From a bacterium (GTDB lineage: Bacteria; UBP15; UBA6099): DNA of 64,000 bases. The position numbers were made by a program, and so were the translations under genes. The notes under the pieces were generated by a model that made no database searches, was not told the DNA's origin, and saw nothing but the letters and a program-made list of their open reading frames with translations. The stretch spans positions 96,227 through 160,226 of the forward strand of contig JAKQPS010000113.1 of the NCBI GenBank assembly GCA_029564595.1. The letters run 5' to 3'. Positions within the stretch are counted from its first letter, which is position 1. Each line of letters opens with the position of its first letter. Below are positions 41,707 to 49,924 of this stretch, in pieces.

Positions 41707-43599
41707 ATGAACTTAAAGAGAATCATCATTGTCATTATGGCGGTTGCCGTCGCGAGATTTAATGCGGCAAGTCTGAAATGCTTTGCGGAGCCTCCCGCCG
41801 ACCTCGTGAGAATGAAACCTTATGTCAGCACGGCCAAGATGGGCATAGCCGCTAAGAATGATGTCGTCATGGCGAGGAACGCTCAAGCGACGGCTCAAGG
41901 ATTCCGGGATGTGGCACGCCGGGACATCGGCGGCTGGATGCTCGACTCTAAACCGGGCGCGAAACCTATTAAACCCGGCGAGGCAACTGACGGCTTGCTC
42001 GCGGTAAACCTGCCCCGCTCTTGGGGAGAAGAGCCGTCGGGCGTTTTCTCCACAGACTTCACCATGCCCTCTGAAATCAACGGCTATCCCGTCGGGGACA
42101 GCCCTGTTTTCCTCGAATTCGACGGAAAGACCTCGTTGGAAATCTATATCAACGGCAAAAGGATTAAGACATTCACGGCCGCAGGCTCGCTCGACGTCAC
42201 AGGTAAAATCAAACCCGGCGAAAGTGTGACGCTCGGAGTAAAAATCACGGACATGACGCAAAAAGGGAAATTCAATTACGCGCGCGTTCGCGCGTCCCGA
42301 TTGGAATCCGTCAGACAACCCGCCGAGGATGTCGCCTCTCTCCTCGAAAGCGCCGGGTCTCTATTCGACCAGTTGCCCGCTAGACACAAACCCCTTGCTG
42401 ACGCAGTATCAGCAGCTATTAAAGAGATGGAAGCGCTGAAGAATGAAAAAGACATAGACGCGGTTGTCGCCGGGTTGGAGCGCGTAAAAAGCATTCTTGC
42501 GCCGACGCAAGACCTTCTGGCGCTCTATCCGGTGTTCAACGCCGGCCCTTACCTTCAAAACGTCAAACCGGATGAGATAACTGTGGCGTGGGAAACAAAA
42601 GCTCCCGCTCCGTCAGTAGTGTACTATGGCCGGGACGGACTGACCGATGTCGTCTCCGACCCCTCCCCGACAACTTTTCATAAAGTAGTCATAAAGGGAC
42701 TCGAACGAGAAACAGAATATAAGTATCTGGCTGTTTCCAACAAGCTCGCCGCTCCAGAATCCACTTTTAAAACCTCGATCAATCGGGACACTCCTTTCAA
42801 ATTCGCCGTGTGGGGCGACAACCAGTCCAACCCTATGATATTCGAACCGACAGTTGACCTGATGATTAAGGAGAAGCCCGACATCATCATAAACGTCGGG
42901 GATGAAGTGGGCTGCGGCAGCGATTACTCCCAATGGGCGCGGGAACTGTTCTATCCCCTTCGCAGATTGGCAATCAATACTCCTTATTTCACGGCTATCG
43001 GAAATCATGAATACTGCAGATACGATTGCGGCAAACCGGTCGTTTGGTTTGAGAAATACATGGCTCTGCCCCCCAACGAAGGCTATTATTACGCTGTCAC
43101 TTACGGTAACAGCCGGTTCATAATGCTCAACCAGCAGGCGCAGGCCGGTTGCGCTGGCGTAGTTCCCGGAACCGAGCAGTACGATTGGCTCCTCAAAGAA
43201 CTGGAGTCGCCGGAGTTCAAAGCGGCCGACTTCCATTTCATGTTCATGCACAAACCTCCGTACTCTAACTGCTGGGCCGGCGGGTATTATGACGGAGAAG
43301 CCTCCGCCCGCGTTCATCTGGTTCCTCTCATCGAGAAATACGGCATCGACATAGTGTTCTCCGGACACACTCACGATTACGAGCGCGGCCAGTGGCCACG
43401 CCCCGGCGGCCCATATTACATCATCACAGGCGGCGGTGGCGGCAGCCTCGACGACACTCAATACAAAGAGTGGCCGCAGATGCAAATGCATAAGTTCGTC
43501 TATCACTTCAGCCTTATTTCGATTGACGGAAAGAAACTCGGTTTCTCGGCCATCGATCAAGGCGGCAACAAGATAGATTCTTTCGAAATAGTGAAATAA
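41707..43599 (+). CDS. Exported purple-acid-phosphatase-like metallophosphoesterase
   Basis: About 630 residues. A signal peptide is followed by an approximately 200-residue region with a beta-sandwich (FLEFDGKTSLEIYINGKRI). A purple-acid-phosphatase-type FN3 domain (LQNVKPDEITVAWETK) and the phosphoesterase domain come next. Metal blocks are AVWGDNQSN, INVGDEVG, IGNHEYCR, MFMHKPPYS and FSGHTHDYERG. The first block has Asp-Asn (GDNQ) as in PAP-like enzymes. ATG 41707 has AAAGGAGAGG just upstream, better than GTG 41689. The probable role is phosphate-ester hydrolysis in the periplasm or outside. It is followed at 45 bp by an acyltransferase gene. Confidence 0.86.
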   Translation: MNLKRIIIVIMAVAVARFNAASLKCFAEPPADLVRMKPYVSTAKMGIAAKNDVVMARNAQATAQGFRDVARRDIGGWMLDSKPGAKPIKPGEATDGLLAVNLPRSWGEEPSGVFSTDFTMPSEINGYPVGDSPVFLEFDGKTSLEIYINGKRIKTFTAAGSLDVTGKIKPGESVTLGVKITDMTQKGKFNYARVRASRLESVRQPAEDVASLLESAGSLFDQLPARHKPLADAVSAAIKEMEALKNEKDIDAVVAGLERVKSILAPTQDLLALYPVFNAGPYLQNVKPDEITVAWETKAPAPSVVYYGRDGLTDVVSDPSPTTFHKVVIKGLERETEYKYLAVSNKLAAPESTFKTSINRDTPFKFAVWGDNQSNPMIFEPTVDLMIKEKPDIIINVGDEVGCGSDYSQWARELFYPLRRLAINTPYFTAIGNHEYCRYDCGKPVVWFEKYMALPPNEGYYYAVTYGNSRFIMLNQQAQAGCAGVVPGTEQYDWLLKELESPEFKAADFHFMFMHKPPYSNCWAGGYYDGEASARVHLVPLIEKYGIDIVFSGHTHDYERGQWPRPGGPYYIITGGGGGSLDDTQYKEWPQMQMHKFVYHFSLISIDGKKLGFSAIDQGGNKIDSFEIVK

Positions 43600-43644
43600 T
43601 TACGGAGATTCGCCGCTGAAATTGAAGACGGTCAAACGCCGATT

Positions 43645-44733
43645 ATGATAGACAGCGACATATCACGAAGAATCGAGATTCTGCGATATCCTCTGATGCT
43701 CGCGATAGTATTGTTCCACATTCCGGCGGGCCTTATTTACAACGACATAGCCGCTTCCAACGATTTTACTAAGCTGCTCATAGTCTTTTTCTCTTGGCTG
43801 GTCGGAGGCATGGGCGTTCCATTTTTCTTTCTCATTTCCGGTTTTCTTCTTTTCAAGGACTTCGACGCAACGCTTGAATCCTACAAAGGAAAAGTTTTCA
43901 GCAGAGTCAGAACTCTTCTGATTCCATTTATTCTTTGGAGCTTGATTGCTCTCGCCCTGAAGACTGCTATTCTTTCCGTGCCCATGTTCTCAGGTTTGGA
44001 CACAGTCACAGACACAACAATCAACGAATATACCGGAGCGGCTCTAATACTGCGCCGCGCTTTCGAGTTGTTAATGCTGCCCACAATCGGGCCATTGTGG
44101 TTCATCAGGGACCTGTTCATAATGACGCTGCTCTCTCCGCTGGTCTGGTTCGCCGCGAAGAAGGCTCCATTGCCGGGTATGGCCGCGATGTGCGGCGTCT
44201 GGTTTTTTAGAATCGACACGGACGCCATGCTGTTGTCGGACCTCCATGAAACGCTTCCAGTGTTTTTCTTCTCCGCATGCGTCTGGGCGGGAAAATGGGA
44301 CATTAAAAAACTAGACCGCTTCACGGCATTCATCGGCGTCGTTTACGCGCTCTGCGCCGCTTTCACTCTTTGGGCCATCAGCGCGGACGCGATATCCTCT
44401 TTTCATTCCGTTATGCACAAACTTGCCGTCCTCTTCGGAATACTCTTCTTTTGGACATGTTCAGCCGTTCCCCGCGGAAGTCTTGATCTCGTCTTGGGAA
44501 AACTCTCGCAATACAGCTTCTTCGTTTACGCTGTTCATGTTCCTTTCCTCGACTTGCTCCAGAAACTCTATATGAAGTTTAATTTCCCTCGAAGCGACTC
44601 TGAAATAATGGCGTTTTACTCTATCACATGGGTCATTACCGCAGGGGCGACTACTTTAATCGCCGTCGCGGCGAAACGCCTGACCCCGCGCGCTTACAAC
44701 CTGCTCATCGGCGGACGCAGCGCAGACGAATAA
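43645..44733 (+). CDS. Acyltransferase 3 family membrane protein
   Basis: 362 residues with about ten membrane segments. RIEILRYPLMLAIVLFHIP carries the family His in helix 1. GGMGVPFFFLISGFLLFKD and GPLWFIRDLFIMTLLSP are the typical conserved blocks. These proteins acylate (often O-acetylate) extracellular glycans or lipids at the inner membrane. The next gene is a methyltransferase, so both may decorate a surface polymer (inference). The ribosome site is weak. Confidence 0.85.
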   Translation: MIDSDISRRIEILRYPLMLAIVLFHIPAGLIYNDIAASNDFTKLLIVFFSWLVGGMGVPFFFLISGFLLFKDFDATLESYKGKVFSRVRTLLIPFILWSLIALALKTAILSVPMFSGLDTVTDTTINEYTGAALILRRAFELLMLPTIGPLWFIRDLFIMTLLSPLVWFAAKKAPLPGMAAMCGVWFFRIDTDAMLLSDLHETLPVFFFSACVWAGKWDIKKLDRFTAFIGVVYALCAAFTLWAISADAISSFHSVMHKLAVLFGILFFWTCSAVPRGSLDLVLGKLSQYSFFVYAVHVPFLDLLQKLYMKFNFPRSDSEIMAFYSITWVITAGATTLIAVAAKRLTPRAYNLLIGGRSADE

Positions 44734-44766
44734 CGCGCTCTTAATGAAAAGGAATTGAAGGATTAT

Positions 44767-45450
44767 ATGAAAAACCTCAAACTGGACGGAAGAGCGGACA
44801 TCATCAAATTCATAAGAGACGAACTCGGGAAACTCCCGAAAGGCTCTCTCGTGCTTGACGCCGCCGCCGGCGACCCCGACTACCAAGTGCGCGTCGACGG
44901 CCATCATTACTACACCGTCGACTTGTGCGTTGGAGACATTAACTGGAGATATAATCTTATCGACGTTATAGGAAACCTAGAACAGTTGCCTTTCAGAGAC
45001 GGCTCTTTCGACGCGGTCATCTGCACCGAAGTTCTCGAACACATGAGAGACCCGCAGACAGTGCTAAGCGAGATATGCAGAGCGACGAAAAAAGGCGGCA
45101 AAGTTTTCGTCTCCGCGCCGATGGAGAAATTCGTGCATCAGGCTCCTTACGACTTTTTCAGATACACCCCTTACGGATTTGCGCGGCTGTTCGAAGTCGC
45201 CGGTTTCTCATCGTGGGAAATCATGCCTATCGGCGGCTATTTTCGTTTAATGGCAGCCCAGACTGCTTATGTAAAAACTTTCCTGCTTCCGAAATCGGAC
45301 AACCTCTTTATCAAAGTTCTCCGTTATCCGATAAAAATACTGTTCATCGTTTTTATAGAGTTCATCCTCGCGCATATTCTCTATCTTATGGACGGACTGG
45401 ACAAAAAACGCCTCTCAACTATTGGTCATAAAGCGGTCGCGGTTAAATAG
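44767..45450 (+). CDS. Class I SAM-dependent methyltransferase
   Basis: About 227 residues. LVLDAAAGDPDYQVR is the SAM loop, and FDAVICTEVLEHMRDPQTV and AGFSSWEIMPIGGYF follow the Methyltransf_11/Ubie-like pattern. A hydrophobic stretch near the C-terminus (IKILFIVFIEFILAHILYL) suggests membrane association, seen in lipid- or glycan-modifying members. I chose ATG 44767, with AAGGA just upstream, over TTG 44755. It is 33 bp after the acyltransferase gene, so the two are probably one transcript. Confidence 0.82.
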   Translation: MKNLKLDGRADIIKFIRDELGKLPKGSLVLDAAAGDPDYQVRVDGHHYYTVDLCVGDINWRYNLIDVIGNLEQLPFRDGSFDAVICTEVLEHMRDPQTVLSEICRATKKGGKVFVSAPMEKFVHQAPYDFFRYTPYGFARLFEVAGFSSWEIMPIGGYFRLMAAQTAYVKTFLLPKSDNLFIKVLRYPIKILFIVFIEFILAHILYLMDGLDKKRLSTIGHKAVAVK

Positions 45451-45517
45451 ATATATTTGTGTTGTTTTGTCATTTCTTGAAGACTCGACACATGAATTAT
45501 CCTTGATTGCGCAGATG

Positions 45518-46834
45518 TTATTTTCGCGAAGGAGCGTCGTCACAGCATCTGAATCCTACGCCGGTAAACCCCAAATCCATTGTTGAGTAAACGCCCGGTC
45601 GCGCGCAAGCTGACTGTTCAGGCCCCGTTAGCCACGAACCGCCCCTTCTTTCTTTAAGCCCGCTGTTTTCAAGATAATGCTTTTGGTCTTCCGATGTGTA
45701 TTCCCACAGGTTTCCTGACATATCGAAAGCGCCGTATTCATTTGTGCAGAGAGGATGAGCGCCCGAAGGCTGAAGCTTAGTTCCTGCTGCGTTGCAGGCG
45801 GACACATCGTAATAATCACCGTAGGGATACAGCGATTTTTGAGGCCCGCGGCATGCGCGGTTCCACTCCGGGCCGGAACACAACCGCTTTCCGGCTTCCG
45901 CGCATTTCTCTTCCGCCTCTTTTGGGGAAAGCGTTTCCATCGGCATCCGCCCTTCTTCGTTCGGAAACTCGTAAATGTCCACACAGAATGAATCCACGAA
46001 CACCGCGTCGGCTTTCCCGCCCTTGGGTCTTTCCACCACCACATATCCGGCGGGTATTTCAACAGTTTTATCTCTACATCGGCCAGCTCCGATTTTTGCC
46101 GCCTCGTCCGCAAGGCCTCCGGCGTCAAGAACATCGTTCCATGCCGACAGATATTTCATCATTTTTGCTATGTCAAATCCATCCGGCCCGCTTCTGGCTC
46201 CGCTTATTCCGAAAAACGCCGCCTTGTCTTGCTTGAGAAGAATCGACTGCTCGTCAACATCAGTTATGTCGGCTTCCCCTGCCATGCAGTAGAATTCCGA
46301 GCCTTTCTGCGCGGCGCTTACTTCAATTCCGCCCTCTCTTACAAACAGCCTCGCCTTTCCCATCCTTGCAACCGCTGAGAAAGTTTCTACCTCGAAAGGC
46401 TTGGTTCTTCGCTCCGACCACCGCGTTTTTGCGACAATATACGCCTCGCCTCGGTAGAGGGATATGCCCCTCGCCGGGACTTTTCCTTCCTCATACTTTG
46501 TTTCCAGACGAATTCCCAATATCAAAGCTTCGGAGCCGCCTGCCAATCTTGCGTCCCCTCCGTCTCTGAAAACTATCATCGCGGCAGCTTTTTCTCCGGT
46601 TCTTATCCTGTCTCCGGCATTCAGAGAATCGCCCTCGGACGCCGGCTTCCACTCGACTTCCTCGGCAGCGAGTTTCCACGCTTCGCCTGAAACAGCGGAG
46701 ACGACCGCAAACGGCATAGCCCTGTCGCCGGCGCATCCCGAACAAAACGCGGCGATGAAGAACAGAGACATAGTCCATGCCGCCCTGTGAAATCCGCGTT
46801 TTCTGTTTTTTTTATCTGACATTTGCGCGACCAT
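45518..46834 (-). CDS. Lipoprotein with FecR and SUMF1/formylglycine-enzyme-like domains
   Basis: About 438 residues. SLFFIAAFCSGCAG looks like a lipoprotein signal. A FecR domain follows with AGDRIRTGEKAAAMIVFRDG and LAGGSEALI. The C-terminal third is a SUMF1-like domain (FVDSFCVDIYEFPN, GKRLCSGPEWNRACRG, GAFDMSGNLWEYT, RRGGSW, TGVGFRCC). SUMF1 relatives include sulfatase-activating enzymes and non-catalytic binding domains; the copper-site cysteines of true FGE are not clearly present, so catalysis is doubtful. FecR proteins are usually signal transducers. The start at 46834 (AGG 8 nt upstream) avoids the overlap with mtaB. Confidence 0.78.
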   Translation of the reverse strand: MVAQMSDKKNRKRGFHRAAWTMSLFFIAAFCSGCAGDRAMPFAVVSAVSGEAWKLAAEEVEWKPASEGDSLNAGDRIRTGEKAAAMIVFRDGGDARLAGGSEALILGIRLETKYEEGKVPARGISLYRGEAYIVAKTRWSERRTKPFEVETFSAVARMGKARLFVREGGIEVSAAQKGSEFYCMAGEADITDVDEQSILLKQDKAAFFGISGARSGPDGFDIAKMMKYLSAWNDVLDAGGLADEAAKIGAGRCRDKTVEIPAGYVVVERPKGGKADAVFVDSFCVDIYEFPNEEGRMPMETLSPKEAEEKCAEAGKRLCSGPEWNRACRGPQKSLYPYGDYYDVSACNAAGTKLQPSGAHPLCTNEYGAFDMSGNLWEYTSEDQKHYLENSGLKERRGGSWLTGPEQSACARPGVYSTMDLGFTGVGFRCCDDAPSRK

Positions 46835-46923
46835 TTGCTGAACCTGCCATGTCGTTTGATGAATTATATCAAACAATCCTGCCGCAGACCTTGTTTCGTG
46901 AAACGAACGTCTGGGCAAACTCG

Positions 46924-48267
46924 TCAGCAATCAATCCTGATATCATCAGCCGTCATTCCGTCCGAAAAAAGACCGCGCAGAGAGCCGTATGCGATCCGGC
47001 CTTTCAGTTCATCCGCTGCTTCGGCAAACACGCGGATATAGTTGCGCGTCAGGCCCGTCAGCCTCCCAGTCGCAGGATCGCGGCGCGACTCGAATAGAAT
47101 CTCCGCGCGTTCACCCACATGCCGGAGCCTGAATTCCTCGCCTAACCGCTTTTTTATCGCTGACAGGTCTCTCGCCCGCCGCTTTTTTATCTCATCAGAA
47201 ACTTGCCCCGGCATCTCCGATGCCGGCGTTCCTTCGCGCGGCGAATATCTGAATATATGCAGATGAGACGGCCTTGTCGATTCGAGCAACGCTTTCGTTC
47301 GCAGATGATTTTCTTCGCTCTCGCCGGGAAATCCCACAATCACGTCCGCTCCTATCGCGGCTTCAGGAAAAATATCTCTCAATGAGTCAACCGAGCGGCG
47401 GTATTCGTCCGAAGCATAGCCTCTTCTCATCATCCTCAGTATAGAGTCGTCCCCGCTCTGAAGGGAAACATGGAAATGGCCGCATATTTTATCCTTGCCG
47501 TTTTTTAGCGCGGCAAGAAAACCGGGCGAAATCTCTCCGGGGTCGATTGATCCCAGCCTTATTCTGCGAATTCCGTTCACATCAAGCAAAGCGCGCAGCA
47601 AGTCGGCCAGCGTTTTGTTTTCTTCGGAACCTCTTCCATATCTACCTATGTGAACGCCAGTGAGAACAATTTCCTCGTAACCGTTCGCCGCCAGCCGGGC
47701 CGCCATGCCGACAGCCGATTCCATTGGAGCGCTTCGCTCTTTTCCTCTGGCGATAGGCACTATGCAATATGAACACCGTCTGTCGCATCCTTCCTGAATC
47801 CTAAGGAACGCCCTGTCTCGCCCTGCCATCCCTTCAATTTCCATAATGCGGAACTTCTTCTGTCTGGACACATCGCCAATAGCCCTGCGCGGCGCGCCCT
47901 CCCCTGCCTTCAATGCTTCATCGACAAGCTCAGGGATGCGGTCTTTTTCAAGCGTTCCGGAAATGATGTCTATGCCGGAAACCATCGATTCGATCTCGCC
48001 GGGATTGACTTGAGAATAGCAGCCTGTCGCCACCACGACCGAGCCGGGATTGGCGTTTTTCATGGCGACGGCTCGCCGCAAAATCTGACGGCATTGGTGG
48101 TCCGTCGAGCCTGTCACCGAACATGTGTTTACCACATATACATCGGCCGCGACATCCTTCGAGAACGGGACGGACTCATACCCCGCTCGCTCGAACGCGA
48201 ACCTAATCGCTTCGGTATCGGCCTGATTCAGTTTGCAGCCAAGAGTAGCAAACGCGACGCGTTTCAT
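46924..48267 (-). CDS. mtaB: tRNA t6A37 methylthiotransferase MtaB
   Basis: About 447 residues. The UPF0004 domain has FATLGCKLNQAD, VVNTCSVTGSTDHQCR and ATGCYSQVNP (three cysteines for the auxiliary 4Fe-4S). The radical SAM core has EGCDRRCSYCIVP. HVSLQSGDDSILRMMRRGY and IGADVIVGFPGESEE are family blocks, and a TRAM-like end (RAEILFESRRD) completes it. MtaB converts t6A to ms2t6A at position 37 of tRNAs reading ANN codons. ATG 48267 has GGGAGG about 8 nt upstream. Confidence 0.92.
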   Translation of the reverse strand: MKRVAFATLGCKLNQADTEAIRFAFERAGYESVPFSKDVAADVYVVNTCSVTGSTDHQCRQILRRAVAMKNANPGSVVVATGCYSQVNPGEIESMVSGIDIISGTLEKDRIPELVDEALKAGEGAPRRAIGDVSRQKKFRIMEIEGMAGRDRAFLRIQEGCDRRCSYCIVPIARGKERSAPMESAVGMAARLAANGYEEIVLTGVHIGRYGRGSEENKTLADLLRALLDVNGIRRIRLGSIDPGEISPGFLAALKNGKDKICGHFHVSLQSGDDSILRMMRRGYASDEYRRSVDSLRDIFPEAAIGADVIVGFPGESEENHLRTKALLESTRPSHLHIFRYSPREGTPASEMPGQVSDEIKKRRARDLSAIKKRLGEEFRLRHVGERAEILFESRRDPATGRLTGLTRNYIRVFAEAADELKGRIAYGSLRGLFSDGMTADDIRIDC

Positions 48268-48339
48268 CCGTCCGCCTCCCAGAAATATTGTACACGCGAG
48301 GGCGTGGCGGCGCATTCATCGGCATATTTTTGTGCGATT

Positions 48340-48657
48340 TCAGAGTTCTTCTTCTGAGCGAACAAAGCGTATCACTTGGTTCATGCGAGTTCGGAGCATC
48401 GATTCGAGGGCTACATTTCTGGCGTTCAAAACCACGAATTCGCCGCCTTCGGCGACGGCTTTCTCGTGGAACCTCAGAAGCGTTCCGATCACGCTTGAGT
48501 TGATAACAGGGGATTCCATGAGGTCCACGCATATCGCATGGTCGCCGGAATCGAACAGTATGGCCAACTGTTCGGACAAACGGGAGGAGTCCTCTATCAT
48601 CGACAGGTCTCCGCCCGGACACACAACACAGAATTTTCCTTTTCTGCGAATCCTCAC
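48340..48657 (-). CDS. STAS-domain protein with altered phosphosite context (STAS operon, last gene)
   Basis: About 105 residues. It has FCVVCPGGDLSMIEDSSRL, HAICVDLMESPVINSSVIGTLLRF and GGEFVVLNARNVA, a SpoIIAA-like order of strands and helices. The usual Asp before the switch serine is Asn here (INSS), so the phosphorylation equilibrium may differ. GTG at 48657 with GGAGG 9 nt upstream is the best start; longer frames upstream include Cys-rich, unlikely sequence. It follows the next STAS gene by 110 bp, with a possible weak promoter between them. Confidence 0.75.
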   Translation of the reverse strand: MRIRRKGKFCVVCPGGDLSMIEDSSRLSEQLAILFDSGDHAICVDLMESPVINSSVIGTLLRFHEKAVAEGGEFVVLNARNVALESMLRTRMNQVIRFVRSEEEL

Positions 48658-48767
48658 ATCCGGCTCCCTCCGCCGACAGCGGCCTACGCAATAAATTCTA
48701 TCACAATCAGCATCCGCGTGAACCGCTAATTTTAATAATGTCAATTTCGAAAAACAGAATGATTATT

Positions 48768-49115
48768 TCAGGGGATATTTTCGACATTGTCATAAATCTT
48801 GAAAATGCTTCTAAAATTCAGCATGTCGAATAGTTGAAGAATAGCGGGAGCGGCCCCGGCAATAAACATCTCCCCGCCTCGCGATCTCACATATTTCAAT
48901 GCCGCTACAAGAGAACCGAGGCTTACGCTGTCGATGATCTGAATGTTGGACATATCTATCACCACGTCGCCGGAGCGGTCGGTCAAAGAATCCTTCACGG
49001 AGTTAAGGAAGCCTCTGTTGTTGTTGTGGGTTATCTCGTTGACTAGCGGGGTGATGACGATAGCGCCGCCGCTGAGGCGCGTCTCAACATCCATGTTGTC
49101 TTGTTTCTCGATCAT
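48768..49115 (-). CDS. STAS-domain anti-sigma factor antagonist-like protein (STAS operon)
   Basis: About 115 residues. GGAIVITPLVNEITHNNNRGF opens the fold. The switch loop is IQIIDSVSLGSLV (Ser after Asp), and GGEMFIAGAAPAILQLFDMLNFRSIFKIYDN (in part) is the C-terminal half. ATG 49115 has GAGGAG 4-9 nt upstream. The upstream 67-residue gene ends 8 bp before this ATG, so the ribosome site of one lies at the stop of the other. Confidence 0.85.
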   Translation of the reverse strand: MIEKQDNMDVETRLSGGAIVITPLVNEITHNNNRGFLNSVKDSLTDRSGDVVIDMSNIQIIDSVSLGSLVAALKYVRSRGGEMFIAGAAPAILQLFDMLNFRSIFKIYDNVENIP

Positions 49116-49123
49116 GCGGCTCC

Positions 49124-49327
49124 TCAAGCATACGAGTCGAATCTGGCAAAACGCTGAATGCTGTCCGTGCGCGCAGTCCACGGCCCCTGCTCGATGAGCG
49201 GCCGCCTGTTTTCATCAATCGATTTGAATGCCTCGGCCATGACCCTGAGCCATGTCGCGCTCTTATAAAGCCCGCCAGCCATCCATGTTATCTGCGCCGC
49301 GCTTCCTCCGCCTTCAATCGCTGACAT
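49124..49327 (-). CDS. 67-residue protein between two STAS genes, unknown function
   Basis: The sequence has IEGGGSAAQITWMAGGLYKS at its N-terminus, then WLRVMAEAFKSIDENRRPLIE. The start has GGGAGG 6 nt upstream and overlaps the end of the upstream STAS gene by 14 bp. Its stop lies 8 bp before the next STAS ATG. Tight packing on both sides argues that it is translated. No membrane segment or known motif. A small partner of the STAS proteins, or a helical adaptor, is only a guess. Confidence 0.7.
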   Translation of the reverse strand: MSAIEGGGSAAQITWMAGGLYKSATWLRVMAEAFKSIDENRRPLIEQGPWTARTDSIQRFARFDSYA

Positions 49328-49682
49328 CGGCTTCCTCCCTTTCTCTGAACCATGCGACAGCGCTTTCCACGCTGTTAAACACCTTTATCACTTTATTCAG
49401 ATGCAACGCGCCGAACAACTCGTTGATTTTCGGGTCTTTTATCACCACTACCATGTCGCCGCCCAAACGGCGCGCGAACAACAGCAGCGGCGCGAGCATC
49501 CCGAGCGCCAAACTGTCCATGAACTTCACTCTTGAAAGGTCTAAACAAATATTGCAGTTGTAATCGCTGAATGAGCTTCTAACCTTGGCAAAGGTTTCCT
49601 CGTAATTCGTAAACTGTATGACCTCCACCAGAACGGTGACGACACGCGTTTCCTCTATGTCTTTAACAAGAGTGTATATCAT
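49314..49682 (-). CDS. STAS-domain protein, first gene of the STAS operon
   Basis: 122 residues. It has VVTVLVEVIQFTNYEETFAK, the switch loop LSRVKFMDSLALGMLAPLLL (Ser after Asp but no following Ser/Thr-Gly) and HLNKVIKVFNSVESAVAWF. AGAGG precedes the ATG by 8 nt, and a TATAAT (minus strand, 49733-49738) lies 51 bp upstream of the start. It shares a divergent promoter region of about 240 bp with glgC. Confidence 0.83.
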   Translation of the reverse strand: MIYTLVKDIEETRVVTVLVEVIQFTNYEETFAKVRSSFSDYNCNICLDLSRVKFMDSLALGMLAPLLLFARRLGGDMVVVIKDPKINELFGALHLNKVIKVFNSVESAVAWFREREEADVSD

Positions 49683-49864
49683 TGACTGGCCTCTCGGTCA
49701 TGACGCAAACACGCATAACGTTACTGTACTACATTATAACGACAGTTTTTAAAATAACTTTACAATGAAAACCGAGACGCGGCGCCAAAACCGTCAAATA
49801 TCGATTATTCAGGACTTTATTTGCGAAATAAAGCATTCTCTCAACCGAATAAATTCCCAACGGC

Positions 49865-49893
49865 TTATGCCGGAATGCCCGGTGTGTTATAAT
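49865..49893 (+). promoter_or_regulatory. Putative promoter of glgC
   Basis: TATAAT at 49888-49893, 17-bp spacer, TTATGC at 49865-49870. It lies about 30 bp before the ATG, which is preceded by GGAGG at 49910-49914. The -35 is weak. Confidence 0.45.
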
Positions 49894-49924
49894 TTCCGAG
49901 ACAATACATGGAGGCGACGGGATA

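Noticed and set aside
42613-43560. Minus-strand 315-codon frame opposite the purple-acid-phosphatase-like gene
   Set aside because: Long only because of codon bias in the real gene; no protein-like motifs.
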